Part shown: in pieces, positions 16,796 to 24,345 of the stretch
Position numbering within the stretch: position 1 is the first letter of the stretch
Layout of the letters: every line of letters begins with the position of its first letter
Assembly: GCF_002243045.1 (NCBI RefSeq)
Contig: NZ_MBKP01000048.1
Span: 1-32,020 of the forward strand
Direction of reading: 5' to 3'
Origin: Methanolobus psychrotolerans
GTDB lineage: Archaea; Halobacteriota; Methanosarcinia; Methanosarcinales; Methanosarcinaceae
DNA: 32,020 nucleotides
Notes under the pieces: model-generated
What the model was told of the DNA's origin: nothing
The model's input: the letters and a program-made list of their open reading frames with translations, nothing else
Database searches by the model: none
Made by a program: the position numbers and the translations under genes

Positions 16796-16815
16796 ATTTT
16801 CGAGTTAATGTGAGT
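16785..16815. repeat. Terminal hairpin of the deleted IS200/IS605 element
   Basis: ACTCACATTAA and TTAATGTGAGT form a perfect 11-base-pair stem with a 9-base loop near the right boundary (16841). TnpA of this family binds such subterminal hairpins as single strands. Its conservation means this end could in principle still be recognised by a TnpA acting in trans. Confidence 0.75.
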
Positions 16816-16893
16816 TTGAAAACGGTGGTCTTCTTACTCCATAGATCATAAACGTGAAAATAATAAAATACTATTTAAATGTACTGGATTAAG

Positions 16894-16919
16894 TATATAT
16901 ATTTACCCTCACATGTGAG
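16894..16919 (+). promoter_or_regulatory. Box A with 12-bp palindrome
   Basis: TATATATA (about 16894-16901) is followed at once by the perfect palindrome CTCACATGTGAG (16908-16919), placed where a repressor would block polymerase. It stands about 90 bases before the broken NifX-like gene and about 530 before fsr, so it may be the promoter of a former nifX-fsr unit. Confidence 0.4.
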
Positions 16920-17008
16920 ATATAGTATAGAACACATCCAGATTTGCAGATAGGAAAGGACTCTCATCCACAAATCCCACGTTTTTCTTGAGTAATAGGA
17001 GAATACAG

Positions 17009-17436
17009 ATGAAACTATATGTAACACCTACAGCAGATCATTTGGAAGCTTCTATTAATCCGTATTTTGAATATGTTTCGAGTTATCCTATGCATACCGA
17101 AACAAAAAATGTCTCAACTATTGGAAACAGCGATGAACAAGCAGGCTGCACAAGTATACCTATTGAACTGGTGTCTTGGCAAGGTGTTGACATAATGCTC
17201 TACGGGGTCTTGAAGGAAAGACTGTTACTATTTTCAAACAATTTGGAATCGAAGTCTCTATTAGGGACAGGGAGAGCTTGAAGGATAAACCGTTGTGTGG
17301 GATGCTGGACGGTTTGCCCGGGCAATAATGTTCAATGTCCGGGCTTTCTGTAGCCACCATCATGACGGAAAATCCTGTTATCGCGAAAATCATCACCAAA
17401 TTGTAAAGTTTGCTTCCAATAAAAAAGAGAAAATAT
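17009..17436 (+). pseudogene. Frameshifted NifX-like (dinitrogenase Fe-Mo cofactor family) gene
   Basis: ATG 17009 opens KLYVTPTADHLEASINPYFEYVSSY, the start pattern of NifX/NifB-tail proteins (compare MKICVTAMSARLDAPVDPHFGRC in the intact gene at 23545). After about residue 66 the frame must shift near 17205, giving GLEGKTVTIFKQFGIEV and a stop at 17326-17328. Beyond that, shifted frames give a Cys/His-rich tail (NNVQCPGF, then CSHHHDGKSCYRENHH) up to about 17436. The conserved DPxFGR has become NPYFEY. It is therefore broken by at least one or two indels. It lies just before fsr. Confidence 0.65.
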
Positions 17437-17449
17437 GAAGAGTGATTTC

Positions 17450-19360
17450 ATGTCAGATAGTTATAAATGGTTCTTAAAAGATGCAGTAGTAGACAAAGGC
17501 ATGTGCACATTTTGTGGTGCATGTGCTGCAGTTTGCCCGTATGACCTCATCGAGTTCAATGAGAATGGTGCCAGAATTAAGGATGAATGCTACAGGAATG
17601 GCGAAGGTGCATGTAAGGATGTTTGCCACAGAGTGATGACAGATGCTTCACGTATCTCTCTGAATGTGTTCGATTTTAAAGCAAAACCACCAACACTCAT
17701 CGGTCAATATGAAAAAATTGTTGCTGCACGTGCAAAGGATCCGAAGCTAGTTGAGAACGGGCAAGATGGTGGGGCTGTTACGGCTCTTCTTGCATATTGC
17801 TTTGATAATGGACTCATAGATGGCGCTGCAACCATTGCAGGCTTATCCAAGCCCAGCGTTCGGATCATAAACAACAAGGATGAACTTTTGCAGTCGCAGG
17901 GTGCCAAGTACGCAACAATACCTATCATGAGCGCTCTTCGTGATGTAGGGAACTATCATACTAATATTGCAATGGTGGGTCTTCCCTGCCAAACCTATGG
18001 TGCAAGAAGGACACAGTTCTTTGAGGGATTGAATGTTCATCCAATTGAAATTGGAAAGAATGGTGAACAAGCATCCCTGCCAAACATGACCTATATTATT
18101 GGTCTTTTCTGTATGGAGAACTTCAACTTCAATAAATTGTCTTCCTGTCTCACCGATGCGGACGTGGACATGAATAAAGTCAAAAAGTACACCATACATC
18201 TGGATGAGCTTGTAGTGACCACGGATGAAGGTGACATCAAATTCAACCTAAAGGACCTCCATGATTGCGTGTGGGAAGGATGCCGCATGTGTCGTGATGC
18301 TGTATCAAAGGTAGCGGATATCTCTGCAGGCTACGCAGGTAGTTCGCAGGGATGGACAACCCTTATCGCAAGAAACGCCAAGGGGCTGGAACTTCTTGAG
18401 AAAGCAGAAAATGCAGGATATATTGAAATCCTGGAAGATGTTGACATAGACCAGATCGAAGAATTTGCCAGTATTAAAATGGAACGTTTCAAGAAAGAAC
18501 TCAAAAAACGTATTGAGGCTGAAACTCCGGTAAACTGTTATTGGGTGCGTGATTACCCCGGTGTCCGACCTGAAGTCAATGGAACGAATTTTGTTAAGAT
18601 CAAAACAGATTCGGGCATCGTTGACCATTATTATTTGGAACTGGTTACAAAACTTGCCGAAAAATATGGTGACGGTACACTTGAACTTACCACTCGCAAA
18701 AATATCGAGATACAGGGTGTAAAGAGCGAAGATGTAGACAAGCTTATGGAAGAGATATACTCAAGCGGCCTGAAAACCATCGGAATGGGGTATGTAACAG
18801 CCTGTCCGGGCAATTCATATTGCCCTGAAGGCCTTGTAGATACCAAAAAACTGGCTAATGAGATTACAATGCAATTCGCCCAGAAGAACATGCCACACAA
18901 AATAAAGGTAGGTGTAGCAGGTTGCCCGAATAACTGTGTTCGTGCACAAAACAATGATATTGGGATAATAGGTCAGCTTTATCCTACTATTGATCTGGAT
19001 AAATGCACTGGTTGTGGAAGGTGTGCAGAACTCTGCAAGGTCAATGCTATTTCGATCAAAAGAGGTAAATCTGTAATTAACCGCGATCTCTGTATCAATT
19101 GTGGAACTTGTGTGCGAGGGTGCCCACATGAAGGAGCCATTGAAGGAAAACGTGGTTTCTCCGTCTGGATTGGTGGAAACGGTGCAAGAAGACCTACAGA
19201 AGGAATCCTTCTAAAATCATTCTGTACTCCCGAGGAAATACCTGCAATAATTAATAAAGTGAGTTCTCATTTTGCCAAACACAGAACACAACCAGGTAAA
19301 GAACGCCTAGGCAATATTATGGAAAAAGTAGGAAAAGGAGAATTTGTGAGCACGATGTGA
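17450..19360 (+). CDS. fsr: F420-dependent siroheme (sulfite/nitrite) reductase, Fsr type
   Basis: The protein has 636 residues. The N-terminal half is an F420H2-oxidising FrhB/FpoF-like domain: a ferredoxin cluster in MCTFCGACAAVCP (about 18-30), then NGQDGGAVTALLAY and MVGLPCQTYGARR. The C-terminal half (about 365-636) is a sulfite reductase domain. It has RPEVNGTNFVKIKT, TTRKNIEIQGV, siroheme-[4Fe-4S] ligands ACPGNSYC (CX5C) and GCPNNC (CX3C), and an inserted two-cluster ferredoxin part (CTGCGRCAELC, CINCGTCVRGC). This architecture is that of Fsr, which reduces sulfite with F420H2. Some Methanosarcinales/ANME forms are reported to prefer nitrite, so the substrate is open. ATG 17450 follows GAGTGAT; ATG 17435 is also possible. 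It lies among cfbA copies, which may supply its tetrapyrrole. Confidence 0.92.
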   Translation: MSDSYKWFLKDAVVDKGMCTFCGACAAVCPYDLIEFNENGARIKDECYRNGEGACKDVCHRVMTDASRISLNVFDFKAKPPTLIGQYEKIVAARAKDPKLVENGQDGGAVTALLAYCFDNGLIDGAATIAGLSKPSVRIINNKDELLQSQGAKYATIPIMSALRDVGNYHTNIAMVGLPCQTYGARRTQFFEGLNVHPIEIGKNGEQASLPNMTYIIGLFCMENFNFNKLSSCLTDADVDMNKVKKYTIHLDELVVTTDEGDIKFNLKDLHDCVWEGCRMCRDAVSKVADISAGYAGSSQGWTTLIARNAKGLELLEKAENAGYIEILEDVDIDQIEEFASIKMERFKKELKKRIEAETPVNCYWVRDYPGVRPEVNGTNFVKIKTDSGIVDHYYLELVTKLAEKYGDGTLELTTRKNIEIQGVKSEDVDKLMEEIYSSGLKTIGMGYVTACPGNSYCPEGLVDTKKLANEITMQFAQKNMPHKIKVGVAGCPNNCVRAQNNDIGIIGQLYPTIDLDKCTGCGRCAELCKVNAISIKRGKSVINRDLCINCGTCVRGCPHEGAIEGKRGFSVWIGGNGARRPTEGILLKSFCTPEEIPAIINKVSSHFAKHRTQPGKERLGNIMEKVGKGEFVSTM

Positions 19361-19525
19361 CCATATTCTCTTTTTTACCAAATATAATAGTGATAACTTT
19401 TAAAAAAGTAGAAGACAGTACCTGCTTGTTCTGTCACTTAACAATTGATGATGCAGTTGTTCTTTCCTAAACTGCAGCCATCTCTTTTTAACGACAGGAA
19501 TATCAGGACCGTCTGCTGCAAGTTC
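19361..19525. other. Gene-free spacer between fsr and cfbA fragment
   Basis: This holds a T-rich run just after fsr (TTCTCTTTTTT, 19367-19377) that could end transcription. No coding signal is seen before the cfbA fragment. Confidence 0.4.
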
Positions 19526-19585
19526 CTTGGCAGTGACAGACTCATTGCAAAACTTATTTTCAAGAGAGCACAGGAAGTGCTTTAA
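19526..19585 (+). pseudogene. cfbA: 3' fragment of a third cfbA copy
   Basis: The DNA reads [19 protein letters not shown] and stop, nearly the same as the last 19 residues of both intact CfbA proteins. Upstream of 19526 the similarity ends abruptly, and both active-site histidines are missing. It keeps a copy of the cfbA-1 terminator right after the stop. It is evidence of a tandem duplication in this locus. Confidence 0.85.
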
Positions 19586-19586
19586 G

Positions 19587-19614
19587 CTGTGTCGCTGACA
19601 CAGTCTTCTTTTTT
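19587..19614 (+). terminator. Terminator hairpin carried with the cfbA fragment
   Basis: CTGTGTC (19587-19593) pairs with GACACAG (19597-19603) around GCT, followed by a T-rich run. It is related to the terminator at 16308-16338, so the duplicated unit included the terminator. Confidence 0.65.
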
Positions 19615-19855
19615 CGAATATACCTTTTTTAATACCTCATTTTCACAGACTCTTTTTTGGCTTGTTAAGAGCAAAATGTTCTTTGTTCTTGCTTGAACTG
19701 GTAAAAATCCGATTCTTGCATTTATATTATAGTACAAAAGTACAAAAGCCATTTTTCAAAATCTAATAAGATATCATAAAAACTTATAAACCTATTCGAT
19801 TTAGCAATCAATATATACTTTATTGATAATGATGTTTTAGAAGGAAGGTTAAATT

Positions 19856-20251
19856 ATGAGTGATAAAATAGGTATTTTAGCTATAGGACACGGCAGCAGG
19901 TTACCATACAACAATCAGGTTGTTACCGAAATTGCAAACATGATAACAGAGAATCATCCTGAATATGTGGTAAAGATAGGATTCGTAGAGCACAGTGAAC
20001 CTATTGTTAAAGAAGCACTAATGTCATTTGAAGGCACAGGTGTAACAAAAATAGCTGCAACACCTATATTTCTTGCATCTGGGGTCCACCTCACAGAAGA
20101 CATTCCGGAATTCCTTAATCTGAAACCGGACACAAATGAAGGCGAGGTGGAGTTAGACGGAAAGAAAGTAAAGATCCTCTACGCCAAGCCTCTTGGTAGT
20201 CATAAGTTCATTGCAGAGCTTATCTTCAAGAGAGTACAGGAAGTGCTTTAA
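19856..20251 (+). CDS. cfbA: Sirohydrochlorin chelatase, short CbiX type (copy 2)
   Basis: This 131-residue paralogue of the protein at 15914 keeps both catalytic histidines (His12 in GHGSR, His78 in [11 protein letters not shown]). It is as long as copy 1 and aligned without gaps. Differences cluster in the middle ([16 protein letters not shown] against [15 protein letters not shown]), including an extra histidine near residue 46. AGAAGGAAGGTT precedes the ATG; the region 19680-19855 is AT-rich promoter-like DNA. It is downstream of fsr. It could be a dosage copy for F430, or be tuned to another metal such as iron for siroheme; that choice is inference. Confidence 0.93.
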   Translation: MSDKIGILAIGHGSRLPYNNQVVTEIANMITENHPEYVVKIGFVEHSEPIVKEALMSFEGTGVTKIAATPIFLASGVHLTEDIPEFLNLKPDTNEGEVELDGKKVKILYAKPLGSHKFIAELIFKRVQEVL

Positions 20252-20266
20252 ATGTTATTTATCTTT

Positions 20267-20295
20267 GTTGTAATATAAATTACAACACCTTTTTT
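20267..20295 (+). terminator. Hairpin terminator after cfbA copy 2
   Basis: GTTGTAAT (20267-20274) pairs with ATTACAAC (20279-20286) around ATAA, followed by ACCTTTTTTT. It is different in sequence from the terminators of the other two cfbA copies. Confidence 0.75.
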
Positions 20296-20297
20296 TA

Positions 20298-20627
20298 ATG
20301 ACTGCCCAGTTCAGCCCCAACATATCAGACCATAATTATCTGCGGAATATATATGTAGTCAGTTCATATAATAGTGGATCGATGATCACAAATGATGATG
20401 CATTTATTGGTGCTTTATTTGTTACGGAAGAACATCAGGGCAAGGGAATTGGTAAAAAACGGCTGGACCATTGTAAATCCTTATACCCGGATTTAGAATT
20501 AGGAATTTATAAGCAAAACATACGGGCAATCAGCTTTTACAAAAAATGTGGATTCATTATCATAAAAGAACGACTCAATGGAGATTCCGGTTTTACAGAG
20601 TATGTAATGTCATGGAAAGAAGAATAA
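20298..20627 (+). CDS. Short GNAT acetyltransferase, probably truncated
   Basis: At 109 residues it keeps the acetyl-CoA loop VTEEHQGKGIGKKRLDHCK and the C-terminal strand NIRAISFYKKCGFIIIKERL, both typical of GNAT N-acetyltransferases. Full proteins are near 140-160 residues. Here the N-terminal helices are missing, and the stretch NIYVVSSYNSGSMITNDDAFIGALFV looks compressed. There is no good ribosome binding site, and the ATG lies only 2 bases past the cfbA-2 terminator. It may be a decayed gene. The substrate is unknown. Confidence 0.6.
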   Translation: MTAQFSPNISDHNYLRNIYVVSSYNSGSMITNDDAFIGALFVTEEHQGKGIGKKRLDHCKSLYPDLELGIYKQNIRAISFYKKCGFIIIKERLNGDSGFTEYVMSWKEE

Positions 20628-20731
20628 GAAAAAGAATAAGAAAATCTCATCACTTCACTTACACTCAAAGAACAGGCCTGATAAGAATAAAAATGTGCAA
20701 ACATACCTGAAGCCATATTTGAACACCTTTA

Positions 20732-21793
20732 TTATACATTGATCCCTAGCTGGCCGGACCTGGAAAGAACTGCTTCTTCTATTATATCTGCAAGGCTGTC
20801 CCGTGCAACATCTGTAACCGCAGCAAAGACCGTGAACTTACCTGCGTCATCAGTCCCGGAACCGACAAACTCCAACTCTGGAATATCCCGATAAGAGGTT
20901 ACACTGACTCTCATAGCCACAGTTCCTGTGTGGAGGAACATCTTAAGGTGTCCCAGGAAACGGGGATTCAGGTCAAGTATATTTTCCCTGATCGATTGCA
21001 TTACATCTAGAATCAAGCTCATCGCTGCTTCTCTGCCAAGGAAGCTTTTTACCTCATAAGAATCTGCATAGCTACTTACATTAAAATGATTGAAATCATC
21101 CTCGCATGCAGTGGTACATTCAGCAGAGACGGCAATCGTTCCGGAACCCAACAACCCGGGACTATCCGTCACTGAAATACCTGAACCGAAACTCGATTCC
21201 AGCACATCCATCAGGCTTGTGAATGCTCCGTCTTCCTCTCCCTTCAGAGACAGTGCATATAATTGTGCATCAGGATTCAGATCTTCAATTGTGGCTTTTA
21301 TCCCTGCAAGTTGTTCCCGGTCCAGCAGGTCTTTTTTATTCAGGAGAACTATGTCTGCATTTTGTATCTGCCTGATGATAGCATCCCCTGAATGTTCCAT
21401 AAGCTCACCGAATCTACTGCCATCTATAAGTGTTATTATAGGACCCATACTTATTTCATGCCCAAAATCCATTTTTTTTATCTGCTCTTTTATCCGCAAG
21501 GGAAAAGCAACTCCAGTGGGTTCGATGAAAAGAATATCCGGATCATACTGAGCCTGTACTAAGGATATGTTAGCCTCAAGTGCATACTTCAGGGTACAGC
21601 AGATGCATCCCCTTGGCATTTCCTTTGACTCCAGCCCATTCTTATTGATGATCTGGCCGTCAACGCCCACATCGCCAATGTCATTGACAAGCACAGCTAC
21701 GCTATAGCCTTTACTTTTAAAGTTTTTCCCCATCCTTATGACCGAAGTAGTCTTCCCGCTACCTAAAAAACCACTGACAATGATTATTTGCAT
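20732..21793 (-). CDS. COG0523/G3E-family GTPase (CobW-like), no His tail
   Basis: This 353-residue G3E P-loop GTPase has Walker A GFLGSGKTTSV (about 8-15), the metal motif CICCTLK (about 65-71), the switch/Walker B region FIEPTGVAFP, and guanine specificity LLNKKDLLD. The family includes CobW, YeiR and ZNG1-type zinc chaperones and HypB/UreG relatives, which use GTP hydrolysis to load metal into client proteins. The C-terminal domain (about 230-353) is shared with its neighbour (SYADSYEVKSFLGREAA, NPRFLGHLKMFLHTG). It lacks a histidine-rich segment. It is 54 bases downstream of the second GTPase gene and probably co-transcribed. Metal and client are unknown. Confidence 0.85.
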   Translation of the reverse strand: MQIIIVSGFLGSGKTTSVIRMGKNFKSKGYSVAVLVNDIGDVGVDGQIINKNGLESKEMPRGCICCTLKYALEANISLVQAQYDPDILFIEPTGVAFPLRIKEQIKKMDFGHEISMGPIITLIDGSRFGELMEHSGDAIIRQIQNADIVLLNKKDLLDREQLAGIKATIEDLNPDAQLYALSLKGEEDGAFTSLMDVLESSFGSGISVTDSPGLLGSGTIAVSAECTTACEDDFNHFNVSSYADSYEVKSFLGREAAMSLILDVMQSIRENILDLNPRFLGHLKMFLHTGTVAMRVSVTSYRDIPELEFVGSGTDDAGKFTVFAAVTDVARDSLADIIEEAVLSRSGQLGINV

Positions 21794-21847
21794 TCAAACC
21801 CTCCGACTATAGTATGATCCGGCCCCAGCTCATTTGGAAACAGTATC

Positions 21848-23146
21848 TCATAGCTGGCAATCGTTGCTTCCCGTATCACAGGCTACCAGATCATGGTCGT
21901 AGATGTCTTCATCCATTTCGTCATGTCTGTGCTCATGTTTATGCTCATGTGAAGTTTTATGCACATGGCCATCATCATGGTCATCTTCATGGTCGTGATG
22001 GTGACCATTCTCATGGATATGCGGATCGTGCAGGCGTTGGGAAATCATGTCCCTCTTGCTGAAAGCGTTTTCAACATTCCCGTCCACCAGGCGGACAAGT
22101 TCATCTTCATCAATGCCTGATACTGCCGTAAGAATCTTAAACCTCGGGCCTGAGTGTGCTCTGGTATCTATTATAGTGATTGCAGGGCTTTCGGAATGTG
22201 ACGTTATACTTATTTTCACCGTCTCTGCAGGGGCTTCCAGGAACATTTTGATGTGTCCCACAAATTCCGGGCTTAACCCTACTATTTCAGATTTTACGCC
22301 TTCTGCAATCTCCAGGGTAATCTGTCGGGCAGTTTCGCAATCAATATCTGTTTCTAGTATCCTGTAATCATTGGCATATGATGCCAGCCCGGAAATTTCA
22401 CTATCGTAGTGTGTGTGTTGATGATGTTGATGAATGTCCACAGCATACTCCACAGGTTGAGCAGCTTCTGCACTTTCTACAGGATCATATGAATCTATAG
22501 AGGCAGCGGGAACAATTACTTCATTGTTTCTTTTCCCAACTACGATCTCCATCAGTTCTAAGAAGCCTGCATCCTCAACTTTTGAAGACATTTTGATAAT
22601 TTTGGCCGCTGGATTTAGCTGCTGCACTGATTCCTCAAGTATTGGAACCCTGATAGGGTCAACAAGGTCGGTCTTGTTTATAATCAGAATCTCCGCATCT
22701 TCTATCTGTCTTAATGCATAGACCTTTACTGACTTCATTATATCCTTGAAGCGACTTCCGTCTATTAAAGTCACCAGTGGGGCCACCCTTACATTATCTC
22801 CGAAGTTCATCAGTTCAAACTCCTTTTTAATAACATTCGGAAAAGCAATCCCCGAAGGTTCCACAATAACATAATCCGGATTGTAGGAATTGTAAAGCTC
22901 AGTAAGTGTGGCCTTCATGTTGAGTTTAAGAGTACAGCATATACACCCGTTAGTTATCTCCTTGGCATCTAGCCCATATTTTGATATCAGATCACCATCT
23001 ATGCCTACCTCTCCAATCTCGTTTACTATTATCGCTACTTTATGACCTCGCTTGGCAAGCTCTTTACCAACATTGATCACAGTTGTCGTCTTTCCGCTGC
23101 CTAAAAAACCTCCGATGATTATCGCATCCATCTTGCTTACCTCCAT
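21848..23146 (-). CDS. COG0523/G3E-family GTPase with histidine-rich C-terminal tail
   Basis: This 432-residue paralogue of the next gene has GGFLGSGKTTTVINVG (Walker A), CICCTLKLN (metal motif) and IINKTDLVD (guanine specificity). The region QHHQHTH near the middle and a long tail at about 378-420, with HIHENGHHHDHEDDHDDGH then HEHKHEHRHDEMDEDIYDHD, are rich in His and Asp. That is as expected for binding or storing Zn, Ni or Co. The ATG is at 23146 (an alternative at 23131 gives MDAIIIGGFLG). It is first of the two-gene leftward unit. Having one tailed and one untailed paralogue side by side suggests a division of labour. The client is not indicated by neighbours. Confidence 0.88.
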   Translation of the reverse strand: MEVSKMDAIIIGGFLGSGKTTTVINVGKELAKRGHKVAIIVNEIGEVGIDGDLISKYGLDAKEITNGCICCTLKLNMKATLTELYNSYNPDYVIVEPSGIAFPNVIKKEFELMNFGDNVRVAPLVTLIDGSRFKDIMKSVKVYALRQIEDAEILIINKTDLVDPIRVPILEESVQQLNPAAKIIKMSSKVEDAGFLELMEIVVGKRNNEVIVPAASIDSYDPVESAEAAQPVEYAVDIHQHHQHTHYDSEISGLASYANDYRILETDIDCETARQITLEIAEGVKSEIVGLSPEFVGHIKMFLEAPAETVKISITSHSESPAITIIDTRAHSGPRFKILTAVSGIDEDELVRLVDGNVENAFSKRDMISQRLHDPHIHENGHHHDHEDDHDDGHVHKTSHEHKHEHRHDEMDEDIYDHDLVACDTGSNDCQL

Positions 23147-23544
23147 AATAAGACTATTAAAAACACTACATTTCCAACATATATAAACTTATTTGCAAAG
23201 TTGGAGTATACTCAAAATATTATTAAAACATCACCCATGTAACTTTAAATATAAATCACTATCAATAACGATATTAATTATGAATCATAAACTAAATTCA
23301 AACAATTAAGATAAATACTAACTTTAAAGAATATAATTAAATGAATAGGTAATACTAATTTTTATGAATAAAAACACATTAATTAAAGCGTTTTTTATTA
23401 CATATAAAATAAAAGTATTATGTAACTATTTCTGTATCTATGCCAAATTATATTTAATACATCAACATACAAATGAGATTATGCAGCTTGAAAAAACTTC
23501 ACGAAAATATAGCAGAGTGGTTCAGGACCCCTGCGATCTACTCC
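23147..23544. other. AT-rich gene-free region
   Basis: This 398-base region contains no credible gene. The plus-strand frame at 23364-23552 is low-complexity AT-rich and partly antisense to the NifX-like gene. Rightward of 23147 lies the promoter of the GTPase pair, in very AT-rich DNA. No palindrome resembling a zinc- or nickel-repressor site stood out. Confidence 0.4.
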
Positions 23545-23970
23545 TTACATAAATTTGCTTTCAACTCCTTTCTTCCACCCAGTCCCTTTATAAATATGGT
23601 TCTGTCCTCCATATTCATGCTTTCCTGGAGAATTGGAAACCTCAAGTTTCCTAAGGATGTTGCTTTTGTAAGCCTGTACAGCATCTGCGACAGAACCTCC
23701 TTTGAAGGACATTACACAAACATTCTTTGATTTAAGCATTGAAAACGCTTTAGCCCCAACAGTTCCTGTTATAAGTGTATTTACGCTCCTGTTAAGGATT
23801 AACTGAGCCGCCTGAACACCTGCACCGCTGGAAGCAGAAGCTGTTGCGTTCTTGATAGCTTCAAATCCCATCGAGTCAACATCTACAATTACAAAGTACA
23901 GGCATCTTCCAAAATGAGGATCCACGGGAGCATCCAATCTAGCCGACATGGCTGTTACACATATTTTCAT
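23545..23970 (-). CDS. NifX-like dinitrogenase iron-molybdenum cofactor family protein
   Basis: This 141-residue small RNase H-like domain protein has MKICVTAMSARLDAPVDPHFGRCLYFVIVD at the start, SSGAGVQAAQLILNRSVNTLITGTVGAKAF in the middle and a basic tail. The family (NifX, NafY, NifB C-terminus and many stand-alone archaeal proteins) binds iron-sulfur or Fe-Mo cofactor intermediates, but most methanogen copies are unlinked to nitrogenase. No nif gene is in the window. A broken relative is at 17009. It is transcribed divergently from the DUF169 gene. Confidence 0.85.
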   Translation of the reverse strand: MKICVTAMSARLDAPVDPHFGRCLYFVIVDVDSMGFEAIKNATASASSGAGVQAAQLILNRSVNTLITGTVGAKAFSMLKSKNVCVMSFKGGSVADAVQAYKSNILRKLEVSNSPGKHEYGGQNHIYKGTGWKKGVESKFM

Positions 23971-24345
23971 TTAAATTCCTCATATCATAGAGTCTATTTC
24001 CGAAGATAGAGATCCATATCTCTTCTCCAAAGATTTAATATATTACTCATGCGAGACAAAATATAAAGCAGTAATCCAAAATGAATATATATTTAATCTC
24101 AAATGAGGATAAATAATATATAAACAGTACGACATAGGGTCCAAGACATAGACTTAGCCTAAAAACAATCACACTTATACAACAAGACCAAAAGACATTA
24201 TTTTTTGCATGGGACACTGGTGCATTTTTAATAAAAAGATTATGCTCAAGCCCGTTCAATGCATATTAATCAATAACATAGAACTCAGAAAGATAGATAT
24301 TCTACTAAATTAATTTTAGATATATATGTTCGGGAAGTTGATCAC
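23971..24345. promoter_or_regulatory. Divergent intergenic region between NifX-like and DUF169 genes
   Basis: This is 375 bases of AT-rich DNA. Box A-like TTAGATATATATG (about 24316-24328) stands shortly before the DUF169 ATG, with GAAGTTGATCAC as the probable ribosome binding region. The other end holds the promoter of the NifX-like gene. No other feature is seen. Confidence 0.4.

Larger units (their letters stand above)
16347..16841. mobile_element. Internally deleted IS200/IS605-type element, both ends kept
   Basis: At the left, DNA read on the minus strand carries the end typical of TnpB elements: CCTGTGGACCTGTGAAC, then a short CAC-rich hairpin and GGTGGTAGTTCAC. At the right, 16739-16841 is the reverse complement, with changes, of the element end at 31618-31715. 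Between them lie a TnpB C-terminal remnant (minus) and the last 18 codons of TnpA (plus). The original element had divergent tnpA and tnpB, and the middle with both 5' halves is gone. The length is about 495 bases. Exact cleavage points are not determined. Confidence 0.75.

Noticed and set aside
23364-23552. Possible small gene MNKNTLIKAFFITYK... on the plus strand
   Set aside because: It is AT-driven composition, has no ribosome binding site and overlaps the 3' end of the NifX-like gene.
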